DNA of 9,888 bases. It comes from Bacteroidales bacterium UBA3816. Lineage in GTDB: Bacteria; Bacteroidota; Bacteroidia; Bacteroidales; P3. Under the pieces are notes generated by a model. The model was not told where the DNA came from. It was given only the letters and a program-made list of their open reading frames with translations, and searched no databases. A program made the position numbers and the translations under genes. Positions 1-6,353 of this stretch are shown piece by piece. The DNA is taken from positions 7,381 to 17,268 of the forward strand of contig DFDY01000140.1 in the NCBI GenBank assembly GCA_002368955.1, given 5' to 3'. Position 1 is the first letter of the stretch, and every line of letters begins with the position of its first letter.

Positions 1-769
1 GGAAATACTCGCCGATGGCGGCTCCTGCAAAGGGTGCGTAGAACTGCATGGCGGCAGGGTCTGATGCCGTTGCGGCCACTACTATGGTATAGGCCATGGC
101 CCCTTTCTGCTCCAGGTTCTTCACCAAGTTGGCCACCGTAGACCCTTTCTGTCCGCAGGCCACATAAATGCAGTAGACTGGGTCCCCAGCCTCGAAGTTC
201 TTCTTTTGGTTGATAATCGTATCTATGGCAATGGCCGTCTTGCCTGTCTGGCGGTCACCGATAATCAGCTCGCGCTGGCCACGGCCAATAGGAATCATGG
301 AGTCGATGGCCTTGATGCCGGTCTGCAGGGGTTGCTCCACAGGCTGGCGAAATATGACACCCGGGGCTTTGCGCTCCAGCGGCATGTCGAACAGCTCGCC
401 TTCGATGTGCCCCTTGCCGTCTATGGGATGGCCGATAGTGTTCACCACGCGGCCCACCAGCCCCTCGCCCACCTTGATGGAGGCGATGCGCTTGGTGCGT
501 TTGACCGAGTCTCCCTCATTAATGGTGGATGCCTCGGCCAGCATCACCACACCCACATTGTCTTCCTCCAGGTTCTGCACGATGCCCTGCTCCCCGGTGG
601 AGAACTCCACCAGTTCGCCTGCCTGGGCGTTGCCAAGGCCGTAGACACGCGCTATGCCGTCACCGACGGTCAGCACCGTGCCCACCTCTTCCAACGTCAC
701 GTCCAGATGGACATCAGCCAGTTGTTTCTTCAGAATTGCCGACACTTCGGCAGGTTTAATTTCTGACAT
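1..769 (-). CDS. atpA: ATP synthase F1 subunit alpha, 5' part (runs off the left edge)
   Basis: This is the alpha subunit of the F1 catalytic head of the F1Fo ATP synthase, which alternates with beta subunits and binds nucleotide at non-catalytic sites. The frame opens at ATG 769-767 and stays open to base 1, giving 256 residues, about half of the usual 500-530. It begins MSEIKPAEVSAILKKQL. The N-terminal beta-barrel region covers about residues 25-95, followed by RTKRIASIKVGE (91-102) and PLERKAPGV (130-138). The Walker A P-loop GDRQTGKT is at 171-178. VYCIYVACGQKGSTVA (198-213) and the segment ending FAGAAIGEYF (247-256) are classic alpha-subunit blocks. The gene lies 34 bp after atpH, as in most atp operons, so co-transcription is expected. 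No Shine-Dalgarno site is visible; the leader is AT-rich. The catalytic-interface arginine finger lies in the missing part. The identification is secure. Confidence 0.98.
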   Translation of the reverse strand, partial: MSEIKPAEVSAILKKQLADVHLDVTLEEVGTVLTVGDGIARVYGLGNAQAGELVEFSTGEQGIVQNLEEDNVGVVMLAEASTINEGDSVKRTKRIASIKVGEGLVGRVVNTIGHPIDGKGHIEGELFDMPLERKAPGVIFRQPVEQPLQTGIKAIDSMIPIGRGQRELIIGDRQTGKTAIAIDTIINQKKNFEAGDPVYCIYVACGQKGSTVANLVKNLEQKGAMAYTIVVAATASDPAAMQFYAPFAGAAIGEYF

Positions 770-803
770 ATTTTAGTTGATGAGTTTTATACTTAGTTAA
801 AGG

Positions 804-1361
804 TTAAAGTTTGCTTTCGTAAACATTCTCTTCAAAACGGCGTCGCAACTTGGCCAGTCGGGCGGCCACCGTGGCATCGAACATATAGCCATCGAACTCC
901 ATAGACAACCCGCCCAGCACAGCAGGGTCCACATGGGTCTGTAGCTCCACCTGCTTGTGGGTGAAGTCGGCAATAGTCTTGACCGCGAGTTCCTGTGTCT
1001 CCTCATCTACGGGATGGGCCGTGGTGAGGTGCGAAAGGACGATGCCGCGGCTCTCCCTGTAGAGGTCAAGATACATGGCACTAATGCCCTTCAGGTTGAC
1101 TGAACGTTTCTTGCGCACCACGAAGAGCAAAAACTCGCGCGTGGTCTTGCACACGTGTTCCCCAAAGAGGTCCGTCAGAATGCCAGCCTTCTTGCCTGCC
1201 TTAATCTGGGGATTGTCGAAGACGGCGTTCAGCTCGCGGTTCTCGGCACACACCTGATGCACCAGCCGCATGTCGGCACTCACCTGCTCCTGTTCGCCCG
1301 TCTCGGCGGCCAGCTGCATGAGTGCCTTCGCATAGTTGATATTGATACGGTAGTCTTGCAC
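804..1361 (-). CDS. atpH: ATP synthase F1 subunit delta (OSCP)
   Basis: This is the delta subunit (mitochondrial OSCP homologue), which clamps the top of the F1 head to the peripheral stalk formed by subunit b. It has 185 residues, the normal size. The N-terminal helical domain begins with the family-typical INYAKALMQLA (about residues 8-18). The C-terminal family signature DPAVLGGLSMEFDGYMFD (144-161) is followed by a basic stretch, LAKLRRRFEEN. The start is GTG at 1361-1359. No ATG lies further upstream in frame, and the next in-frame ATG would remove the conserved YAKAL helix, so GTG is preferred. It starts 8 bp after the atpF stop codon, which suggests translational coupling with atpF, and atpA follows after 34 bp. 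The order E-F-H-A is the standard one. Confidence 0.96.
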   Translation of the reverse strand: MQDYRININYAKALMQLAAETGEQEQVSADMRLVHQVCAENRELNAVFDNPQIKAGKKAGILTDLFGEHVCKTTREFLLFVVRKKRSVNLKGISAMYLDLYRESRGIVLSHLTTAHPVDEETQELAVKTIADFTHKQVELQTHVDPAVLGGLSMEFDGYMFDATVAARLAKLRRRFEENVYESKL

Positions 1362-1369
1362 GTCTGAGT

Positions 1370-1870
1370 CTAATTTAGGTGAGCCTCCTGAAGCTCCTTC
1401 TTGATGAGCGCATCGGCCTTCTTTTGGTCAGAGAGTTCCGACTCAATCAGCCGCTGTGCAATGTCTATGGAAAGATTGGCAATTTCATTGCGCAGGTCCA
1501 CCATAGCGCGGTTCTTCTCGTTCTCTATATCCTGGCGGGCCTTGGCAATCAAGGCGTCGGCCTCGGCCATGGCCCTGGCCTTTGTGTCCTCAGCTATGCG
1601 CTCGGCTCTGAGATTGGCCGTGCGGATAATCTCGTCGCGTTCCCTTTTTGCCTCACGCAGAATTTCCTCGTTGTGGGCCGTCAGCTGCTTCATCTCCTCC
1701 CGGGCCTTCTGGGCCTCGTTCAGCGAGTCTTCTATATCCTTCTCGCGTTTGGTCAACGACTTGAGCAACATGGGCCATCCCCACTTGCCCAAAATGAACA
1801 CTAGCACCCCAAAGGAAAGCAGCATCCAAAAGAAAGTACCGATACCAGGATTGATTAAAGGATTGTTCAT
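1370..1870 (-). CDS. atpF: ATP synthase Fo subunit b (peripheral stalk)
   Basis: This is the b subunit of the Fo sector, a membrane-anchored helix that dimerises and holds the F1 head stationary through delta. The chosen start (ATG 1870-1868) gives 166 residues beginning MNNPLINPGIGTFFW. One transmembrane helix spans about residues 10-30. It is followed by KREKDIEDSLNEAQKAREEM (41-60) and a long, highly charged, Ala-rich amphipathic helix continuing to the C terminus, the usual stalk coiled coil. The reading frame is open upstream to about 2032. That extension overlaps the end of atpE and translates into a low-complexity sequence unlike any b subunit, so I reject it. Length and architecture are normal. 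The 88-bp gap before the start contains a strong hairpin, described separately. Confidence 0.96.
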   Translation of the reverse strand: MNNPLINPGIGTFFWMLLSFGVLVFILGKWGWPMLLKSLTKREKDIEDSLNEAQKAREEMKQLTAHNEEILREAKRERDEIIRTANLRAERIAEDTKARAMAEADALIAKARQDIENEKNRAMVDLRNEIANLSIDIAQRLIESELSDQKKADALIKKELQEAHLN

Positions 1871-1914
1871 AGACACGTAATTGATTGAAAAACTTGTCAA
1901 AAATAGTAATAGAC

Positions 1915-1945
1915 TGGATGTTGGCGCCAATCGCGCCAACATCCA
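1915..1945 (-). promoter_or_regulatory. Intercistronic hairpin between atpE and atpF
   Basis: A perfect inverted repeat has arms of 13 bp (1915-1927, TGGATGTTGGCGC; 1933-1945, GCGCCAACATCCA) and a 5-base loop. It lies 13 bp beyond the atpE stop and 44 bp before the atpF start. In the minus-strand transcript it is followed, about 9 nt on, by TATTTTTG, a short U-run, so it is not a textbook terminator. Likely roles are partial termination, or a 3' end that protects an atpE message after processing. Either would help make the many c subunits needed per complex. The structure is read directly from the sequence; its role is inferred. Confidence 0.7.
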
Positions 1946-1958
1946 ATCCCCATTGGAG

Positions 1959-2216
1959 CTACTTAAGGATGATGACCAAGAAGCACACGATGACTGCGAA
2001 GAAGGCAACGCCCTCAACGAAAGCAGCGGCAATGATCATTGCGGATTGAATGCCGCCGCGAGCCTCGGGCTGGCGGGCCATGCCCTCCATTGCGCCCTGA
2101 CCAATCTTACCGATACCCAGACCGGCACCAATAGTGGCCAAACCTGCTCCAATTGCTGCTCCCAGATAGCCAAGGGCCATCTCACCGGCAGCCTGTAATA
2201 AAATGAGTAATGACAT
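1959..2216 (-). CDS. atpE: ATP synthase Fo subunit c (proton-carrying ring)
   Basis: Subunit c forms the rotating membrane ring of the Fo sector and carries the ion across the membrane. It has 85 residues, the normal length, in two transmembrane helices: about 10-42, rich in GxGxG (GAAIGAGLATIGAGLGIG), and 58-84. They are joined by the conserved polar loop ARQPEA (47-52), which contacts gamma and epsilon. The ion-binding carboxylate is Glu68 in AAAFVEGVAFF. Residues typical of sodium-binding rings are absent: the helix-1 Gln is replaced by Ile, and the Ser and Thr that follow the key Glu are Gly and Val/Ala. A proton ring is therefore predicted. The gene appears to begin the atp transcript here, with atpF downstream. 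The leader is AT-rich, without a Shine-Dalgarno site. Confidence 0.97.
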   Translation of the reverse strand: MSLLILLQAAGEMALGYLGAAIGAGLATIGAGLGIGKIGQGAMEGMARQPEARGGIQSAMIIAAAFVEGVAFFAVIVCFLVIILK

Positions 2217-2278
2217 AGTAGTTTAATTAATAAAGTTTATAATCATTTAATTCTTTCTCTTACAACACGATAAATGCC

Positions 2279-2293
2279 GCCAACACTGTTGGC
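2279..2293 (-). other. Small hairpin in the atpE leader
   Basis: GCCAACACTGTTGGC is a near-perfect palindrome with arms of 5-6 bp, lying in the presumed 5' leader of atpE about 63 bp before the start codon. Its arms share the heptamer GCCAACA/TGTTGGC with the larger atpE-atpF hairpin. It is weak by itself and could be chance. Confidence 0.35.
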
Positions 2294-2314
2294 AAGCATA
2301 TCTGTTTGGACTAA

Positions 2315-2342
2315 CAAAAATAAGAAAAAAAATTCAATCAAA
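2315..2342 (-). promoter_or_regulatory. Candidate promoter for the atpE-F-H-A operon
   Basis: On the minus strand, TATTTTTG (2322-2315) matches the Bacteroidota -7 consensus TAnnTTTG exactly. TTTG (2342-2339) lies 16 bp upstream, shorter than the usual 19-21. Transcription would start near 2308, giving an atpE leader of about 90 nt. A weak hairpin (arms 2340-2347 and 2353-2360), with an 8-base T-run at 2332-2325 on the transcribed strand, overlaps it and could end transcription from the upstream lyase gene. Both readings are tentative. Confidence 0.45.
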
Positions 2343-2459
2343 CAGTTTTTTCAACTATTTCTCGTACATTTTTTGCAGCCACAAGCCCCCTCTATGCCTG
2401 CAACAAGGTCACTCTCAGGCGGTAAAGTGTGGCCTGTCATTTGTCTCCAACAAAACCTA

Positions 2460-3626
2460 CTACTCCATGGCGGCAGAGATGCGCTCCAAAGCCTCCTGAA
2501 GCACAGCTCGGGGGGTGCCTATGTTGAGCCGGAAACAGCCCTGATAGGCCTTGCCGCCAAAGGTGGTGCCGTCATTCAGGGCCACCTTGGCACGATTGAT
2601 TAGGCGGTCTTTCAGCTCGTCATGGGAGAGTCCCAGCCCATTGAAATCAAGCCATGGCAGATAAGAGGCCTCGGGCAGCACTGCCTTCACATAAGGCATC
2701 CGCTCTGACAGAAACTGATTCATGAATCCCACATTACGCTGCACATACTGCAGCATCTGCCGCAGCCAATCCTCTCCCTGACGGAAAGCCGCCTCCGCTC
2801 CCACATAGGCAAAAATATTGCCATTGGCAATCTCATACCCATCCAGATAGCCAAAGAAACGCCTACGCAGCGACTCGTTGGGGCAAAAGCACACGGAACT
2901 GCTCAGTCCCGCAATATTGAAAGTCTTGCTTGGAGCCATAAACGTAACCGAGATGTCGCGGGCATGGTCGCTCACCGTGCTGAAGCTCACGTGGTGATGG
3001 CCTGGCAGGGTCAGGTCGGCATGAATTTCATCCGAGATAACGCTGACATTATTGCGATAGCATATCTCGGCAATGCGGCTGAGAGTCTCCTCGCCCCAAA
3101 CGGTACCGCCGGGGTTGTGGGGATTGCTCAGAATCATCCAACTGCACTGCCGTGCTCGCCACTCCAGATCGTCAAAATCGATGGCAAAACGACCATCAGC
3201 CACATGCAACGGGCTGGCCACCAGCTGTCGGGCACTATTGCTGGGCAGGTCCAAGAAAGGCGGATAGACCGGCGTTGTCACCAAGATGCCGTCGCCGGGC
3301 TTGGTCATGGCCTGCAACACAAAGGCAATGCCGGCCACAATGCCGGGGATATAGTGGAGCGTTTCGCGCTGCGCCTCAATGCGATAATGGTTCCGAAGCC
3401 AGCTCTGGACAGCCTCCCAATAGCTGTCGGGAGGAATGGCGTAACCTAAAACCTCATGTTGGCAACGTTCACGGATGGCCTCCATGACAAAGTCGGGAGA
3501 GCGGAAATCCATGTCGGCCACCCACATGGGCAGCAAGTCGTCGCGGCCAAAAAACATTTTCAGCCCATCGTGTTTGACACAATTGGTTCCCTTGCGGGGT
3601 ATAATCTCGTCGAAGTTATAAGTCAT
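2460..3626 (-). CDS. MalY/PatB-family PLP-dependent C-S lyase (putative cystathionine beta-lyase)
   Basis: This is a fold-type I PLP enzyme of the MalY/PatB branch. Characterised members cleave the carbon-sulfur bond of cystathionine or cysteine conjugates by alpha,beta-elimination, giving a thiol, pyruvate and ammonia. It has 388 residues, typical for the family. Visible motifs are MWVADMDF near the N terminus (34-41), NPHNPGG (168-174), SDEIHADL (198-205, with the PLP-ring Asp), APSKTFNIAGL (231-241, with the Schiff-base Lys234) and FRLNIG (365-370, with the carboxylate-binding Arg366). All key residues are present, so it should be active. It starts 35 bp after nadB on the same strand, so the two are probably co-transcribed; 243 bp separate it from atpE. 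General aminotransferase annotation is the main alternative, but the family motifs favour C-S lyase. The exact substrate cannot be read from the sequence. Confidence 0.9.
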   Translation of the reverse strand: MTYNFDEIIPRKGTNCVKHDGLKMFFGRDDLLPMWVADMDFRSPDFVMEAIRERCQHEVLGYAIPPDSYWEAVQSWLRNHYRIEAQRETLHYIPGIVAGIAFVLQAMTKPGDGILVTTPVYPPFLDLPSNSARQLVASPLHVADGRFAIDFDDLEWRARQCSWMILSNPHNPGGTVWGEETLSRIAEICYRNNVSVISDEIHADLTLPGHHHVSFSTVSDHARDISVTFMAPSKTFNIAGLSSSVCFCPNESLRRRFFGYLDGYEIANGNIFAYVGAEAAFRQGEDWLRQMLQYVQRNVGFMNQFLSERMPYVKAVLPEASYLPWLDFNGLGLSHDELKDRLINRAKVALNDGTTFGGKAYQGCFRLNIGTPRAVLQEALERISAAME

Positions 3627-3661
3627 TCCAAAAGAATTGGCGTTTAGGCAGTAGTGATAAG

Positions 3662-5239
3662 TCAGTGATTAGATTGTTCTTTCAGCAAGTCGATACTGTA
3701 GTGCAGACCCACATTCTCGCGGCGGGCACGGGCAAATTTGATTATGAGATAAGCACAGGCAATAAGGTTGCGCAACTCGCACAGCTCCTCGGTAAGGACA
3801 GAGCGGTTGTAGAGGTCTTCGGTCTCGCGATAGATAAGGTTGAGTCGGTCGAAGGCACGTTGCAGACGGAGATCGCTGCGCACAATGCCCACATAGTTCC
3901 ACATCAGTTCCTGCAGCTCGCGTTTGGTCTGGGTGATGAGCACCATCTCTTCGTTGAGCACCATACCGTCGGCATTCCAGTCGGGCACCTGGTGGCAGAA
4001 GTCTATCGTCTTCACCTGTTCAATGGCACTCTGGGCCGCATTGTGGGCATAAACCACAGCCTCCAGCAGTGAGTTGCTGGCCAGGCGGTTGCCACCGTGC
4101 AAACCGGTGCATGAACATTCCCCCGCCGCATAGAGATGGTGGATGGAGGACTCGCCATTGCGGTCCACCTTGATGCCGCCGCACTGATAGTGGGCAGCGG
4201 GGCGGATAGGAATCATATCCTTATCAATCTTGATGCCCAATTCAAGGCACTTGGCATAGATATTGGGGAATCCGTTAATGAGTTCCTCTTTGCCTATTCC
4301 GCGGGCATCGAGATAAAGGTGGTCCACACCGGCAATCTTCATCTCGTTGTCAATGGCGCGGGCTACGATGTCGCGCGGAGCCAACGAGAGGCGGCTGTCG
4401 TACTTCTGCATAAATTCGTTGCCGTGATAGTCCTTCAGCACGGCCCCGGCACCACGCATGGCCTCGGTGATGAGGAATGCGGGCTTCTCAGCCGGATTGT
4501 AGAGCGAAGTGGGATGGAACTGCATGAACTCTAAGTCTTTGAGCACACCACGAGCGCGGTGCACCATGGCCACTCCATCGCCGGTAGAGATAATGGGCGT
4601 AGTGGTAGTGGTGTAGACATTGCCCATGCCTCCTGTGGCCAGCAGGGTCACCTTGGCCAGATAGGTGTCGATTACGTTGGTGCTGCAATCCAGGGCATAG
4701 GCACCGTAGCACTCGATGTTGGGTGTATGTTTCGTCACCCGCTGGCCTAAATGGTGCTGGGTGATGATGTCGATAGCAAACTGATTCTCTTTCAGCTCGA
4801 TATTAGGATGGTTGCGGATAGCCTCCAGCAGGCCGCGTTCTATCTCCTCGCCCGTATTGTCCTTATGGTGAAGGATGCGGAACTCCGAGTGGCCGCCCTC
4901 GCGATGGAGGTCAAAACGGTCACCGGCGTTGCTCTTGTCGAAATTGACCCCATACTGCACCAGTTCGCGGATGCGGTCGGGAGCCTCGCGGATGGTCATC
5001 TCCACCACCTCGCGGTCGCAGATGCCGTCACCTGCCACCAAGGTGTCCTGAATATGTTTGTCGAAACTGTCGCTGTCATACAGCACTGCAGCGATGCCCC
5101 CCTGGGCATAACGAGTGGAACCTTCCGAGGCCTCGCCTTTGGACAAAATACAAACCTTGCCGTAAGGAGCCACCTTGAGGGCAAAACTCAGTCCCGCAAT
5201 GCCGGAACCTATAATTAAGAAATCGACTTCGTATCGCAT
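3662..5239 (-). CDS. nadB: L-aspartate oxidase (quinolinate / NAD synthesis)
   Basis: This FAD enzyme oxidises L-aspartate to iminoaspartate, which NadA condenses with dihydroxyacetone phosphate into quinolinate, the first steps of de novo NAD synthesis in the cytoplasm. It has 525 residues, normal for NadB. The N-terminal dinucleotide-binding motif is IIGSGIAGLSFAL (9-21), followed by STRYAQGGIAAV (41-52). The NadB-specific block HREGGHSEFRILHHKDNTG (112-130) separates it from succinate dehydrogenase flavoproteins. Active-site candidates, by comparison with the E. coli enzyme, are Glu114, His242 (FMQFHPTSLY), Arg289 (APRDIVARA), His350 (PAAHYQCGGI) and Arg385 (GGNRLASNSLLE). The C-terminal helical domain is complete. 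The start ATG immediately precedes the FAD motif, as expected. The C-S lyase gene follows after 35 bp; nadA and nadC are not in the window. Confidence 0.97.
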   Translation of the reverse strand: MRYEVDFLIIGSGIAGLSFALKVAPYGKVCILSKGEASEGSTRYAQGGIAAVLYDSDSFDKHIQDTLVAGDGICDREVVEMTIREAPDRIRELVQYGVNFDKSNAGDRFDLHREGGHSEFRILHHKDNTGEEIERGLLEAIRNHPNIELKENQFAIDIITQHHLGQRVTKHTPNIECYGAYALDCSTNVIDTYLAKVTLLATGGMGNVYTTTTTPIISTGDGVAMVHRARGVLKDLEFMQFHPTSLYNPAEKPAFLITEAMRGAGAVLKDYHGNEFMQKYDSRLSLAPRDIVARAIDNEMKIAGVDHLYLDARGIGKEELINGFPNIYAKCLELGIKIDKDMIPIRPAAHYQCGGIKVDRNGESSIHHLYAAGECSCTGLHGGNRLASNSLLEAVVYAHNAAQSAIEQVKTIDFCHQVPDWNADGMVLNEEMVLITQTKRELQELMWNYVGIVRSDLRLQRAFDRLNLIYRETEDLYNRSVLTEELCELRNLIACAYLIIKFARARRENVGLHYSIDLLKEQSNH

Positions 5240-5321
5240 GATAATAGTTTAATTAATGTGGAGCAAAAAGAGAGCCTTCTCATTTTTTTCCGCTAAGCAT
5301 CCTTGATTATTTCTATTTTTT

Positions 5322-5341
5322 ATAACGGCACCCACCGTTAT
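5322..5341 (-). other. Hairpin in the nadB leader, start-proximal
   Basis: The arms ATAACGG (5322-5328) and CCGTTAT (5335-5341) enclose a 6-base loop. The stem extends by about three further pairs, one of them a wobble. It lies about 80 bp upstream of the nadB start. It is followed on the transcribed strand by an A-run, not a T-run, so it is not an intrinsic terminator. It may be a leader structure; its function is unknown. Confidence 0.5.
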
Positions 5342-5380
5342 GAATTATTATTGCAGTCGCGCCATTGCAAAGTGTACGAC

Positions 5381-5408
5381 ATGTTGCCCTGAAAAACAGG
5401 AGCAACGT
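5381..5408 (-). other. Hairpin in the nadB leader, distal (3' of the small membrane gene)
   Basis: The arms GTTGCCCTG (5383-5391) and CAGG-A-GCAAC (5397-5406) pair over 9 bp with one bulged base and a 5-base loop; the outer pairs at 5381-5382 and 5407-5408 extend the stem. It sits about 25 bp past the stop codon of the small membrane protein gene and 140 bp before nadB. No T-run follows on the minus strand, so it may protect the upstream message end or belong to the nadB leader. No clear consensus promoter was found between this gene and nadB, so read-through is possible. Confidence 0.5.
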
Positions 5409-5432
5409 TGACGGACCTCAATAGCATATTAA

Positions 5433-5873
5433 TCAAATGGTGGACAATGTCGGCAGCAGATAAATATAGAGCACCAGGGCGAAAAGAACCACCAGAACAA
5501 ACAGCACGATCAGCCAGGTCGTGAGAAAGTGCCAGAAGTCATAATTGGAACGGATAAAGGAACGGATGGGGGTGATGTCGGGATTCACCTTCAGTTCATT
5601 GCCAATATGCACCAAGCGACGCATCCTCACTACTATTGGAATCAGCGAAGCCGCCACCAGAATGAGACCGATGCCCAACAGACCCAGAATATTGTCCAGA
5701 TAGTGCGGCATATCCTCGGGCAGTGTACTGCTGTAGTAGAGCAGAAACAGTCCTCCCGCAACGATTAAAACCGAAAAAAGAATCACAAAGACGGAAATAA
5801 CGCTTATTTTTTTCCCCGTCGCAGCAGCACTCAACCTACAGTGATTCAAGAAAGTAACTTCATTTACATCCAT
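5433..5873 (-). CDS. Small membrane protein of unknown function (three predicted TM helices)
   Basis: I do not recognise this 146-residue protein. It has three clear hydrophobic helices. The first two, at about 24-47 (VISVFVILFSVLIVAGGLFLLY) and 60-82 (LDNILGLLGIGLILVAASLIPIVV), are joined by a short acidic loop (LPEDMPHY). The third is at about 117-140 (LTTWLIVLFVLVVLFALVLYIYLL). Between helices 2 and 3 lies a basic, probably cytosolic segment (RMRRLVHIGNELKVNPDITPIRSFIRSNYDFW). The frame is supported by a good promoter just upstream, a short leader and membrane-protein composition on this strand. It is transcribed towards nadB, 193 bp away, and divergently from the two-component system. It could be a lineage-restricted inner-membrane protein. 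No catalytic motif is visible. Confidence 0.8.
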   Translation of the reverse strand: MDVNEVTFLNHCRLSAAATGKKISVISVFVILFSVLIVAGGLFLLYYSSTLPEDMPHYLDNILGLLGIGLILVAASLIPIVVRMRRLVHIGNELKVNPDITPIRSFIRSNYDFWHFLTTWLIVLFVLVVLFALVLYIYLLPTLSTI

Positions 5874-5897
5874 ATCATAGCATTTTTATTGTTTTTG

Positions 5898-5927
5898 CAA
5901 ATATAGAAAAAAAAACTCAATCACCAA
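5898..5927 (-). promoter_or_regulatory. Bacteroidota-type promoter for the small membrane protein gene
   Basis: On the minus strand, TATATTTG (5905-5898) matches the -7 consensus TAnnTTTG, and TTGG (5927-5924) lies 18 bp upstream as a -33 element. The predicted start near 5890 leaves a leader of under 20 nt before the ATG at 5873. Confidence 0.65.
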
Positions 5928-6311
5928 TCTTTGACCACTTTTTTTCCAAAGTTTTAAAACAATGGAAATCCGCACAGCGGCCAACCGTCAACCTGAATCA
6001 ACTGTAGTTAGCTTGCGTTGAACGCCGGCTGAAACATTCGCCATATCCGACCATGCTTGTGCGACAAACGGGTTCTTTTTCAAGAAAAAAAATGTCCTCA
6101 CACAAGGCTGTTACAATGCCACTTTGCCTCTAAACCATAAAAAAATAATCACTAAAGTCTGACAACCAAAATCAGGAAATGACACATATGGAGCATACAG
6201 GGCGGGGTCCGCCGCTTTAATGGGGTGGCGGGAAGGGACTGATATGACTGGGAGCTGTCAACGGTTAGGGGCAGCAAAGGGAAAAAAATAATATGAATCG
6301 ATATTTTTTTG
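5928..6311. other. Gene-free divergent intergenic region
   Basis: About 380 bp lie between the outward-facing promoters of the small membrane gene and the histidine kinase gene. I see no convincing ORF, tRNA or known RNA motif. The region mixes A-runs with a short GC-rich patch (6199-6240) containing a small GGCGG/CCGCC hairpin (6201-6213). It could hold operators for the two-component system, but no clear repeated operator was identified. Confidence 0.5.
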
Positions 6312-6319
6312 TATTTTTG
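6312..6319 (+). promoter_or_regulatory. -7 promoter element for the two-component operon
   Basis: TATTTTTG matches the Bacteroidota -7 consensus TAnnTTTG and lies 34 bp before the kinase ATG, predicting a leader of about 28 nt. No TTTG or TTG is found at the expected -33 position (about 6289-6292), so the promoter may be weak or activator-dependent. Confidence 0.5.
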
Positions 6320-6353
6320 CAAAGCAGAATAGGCCTATAGGATTGATGCATTT

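Noticed and set aside
206..766. Long plus-strand ORFs antisense to atpA (186 and 144 codons)
   Set aside because: They are mirror frames of a highly conserved gene; translations are low-complexity or His/Leu-rich with no family resemblance, and no promoter precedes them.
1379..1880. Plus-strand ORFs of 141 and 159 codons opposite atpF
   Set aside because: They are antisense shadows of the charged coiled-coil coding sequence; Ser/Ala/Arg-rich composition is a by-product of the real frame.
1871..2032. N-terminal extension of atpF upstream of ATG 1870
   Set aside because: It overlaps atpE, gives a Ser-rich sequence unlike b subunits and reads through the intercistronic hairpin; the MNNPLINPGIGTFFW start matches the family.
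1959..2216. Sodium-translocating c ring
   Set aside because: The Gln, Ser and Thr ligands typical of sodium-binding c subunits are replaced by non-polar residues or Gly around Glu68.
2964..3449. 161-codon plus-strand ORF opposite the C-S lyase
   Set aside because: It is a shadow frame with no recognisable domain and no promoter; the minus-strand frame has every catalytic motif.
4751..5218. 155-codon plus-strand ORF opposite nadB
   Set aside because: The sequence is hydrophobic and unstructured with no family match; it lies entirely within the conserved FAD-domain coding region.
6103..6118. Possible small RNA or inverted repeat around the TTTTTC/GAAAAA-like stretch near 6077-6090 and downstream bases
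   Set aside because: The arms are homopolymer-like with almost no loop, no consensus promoter precedes them, and such pairs arise easily in AT-rich sequence.
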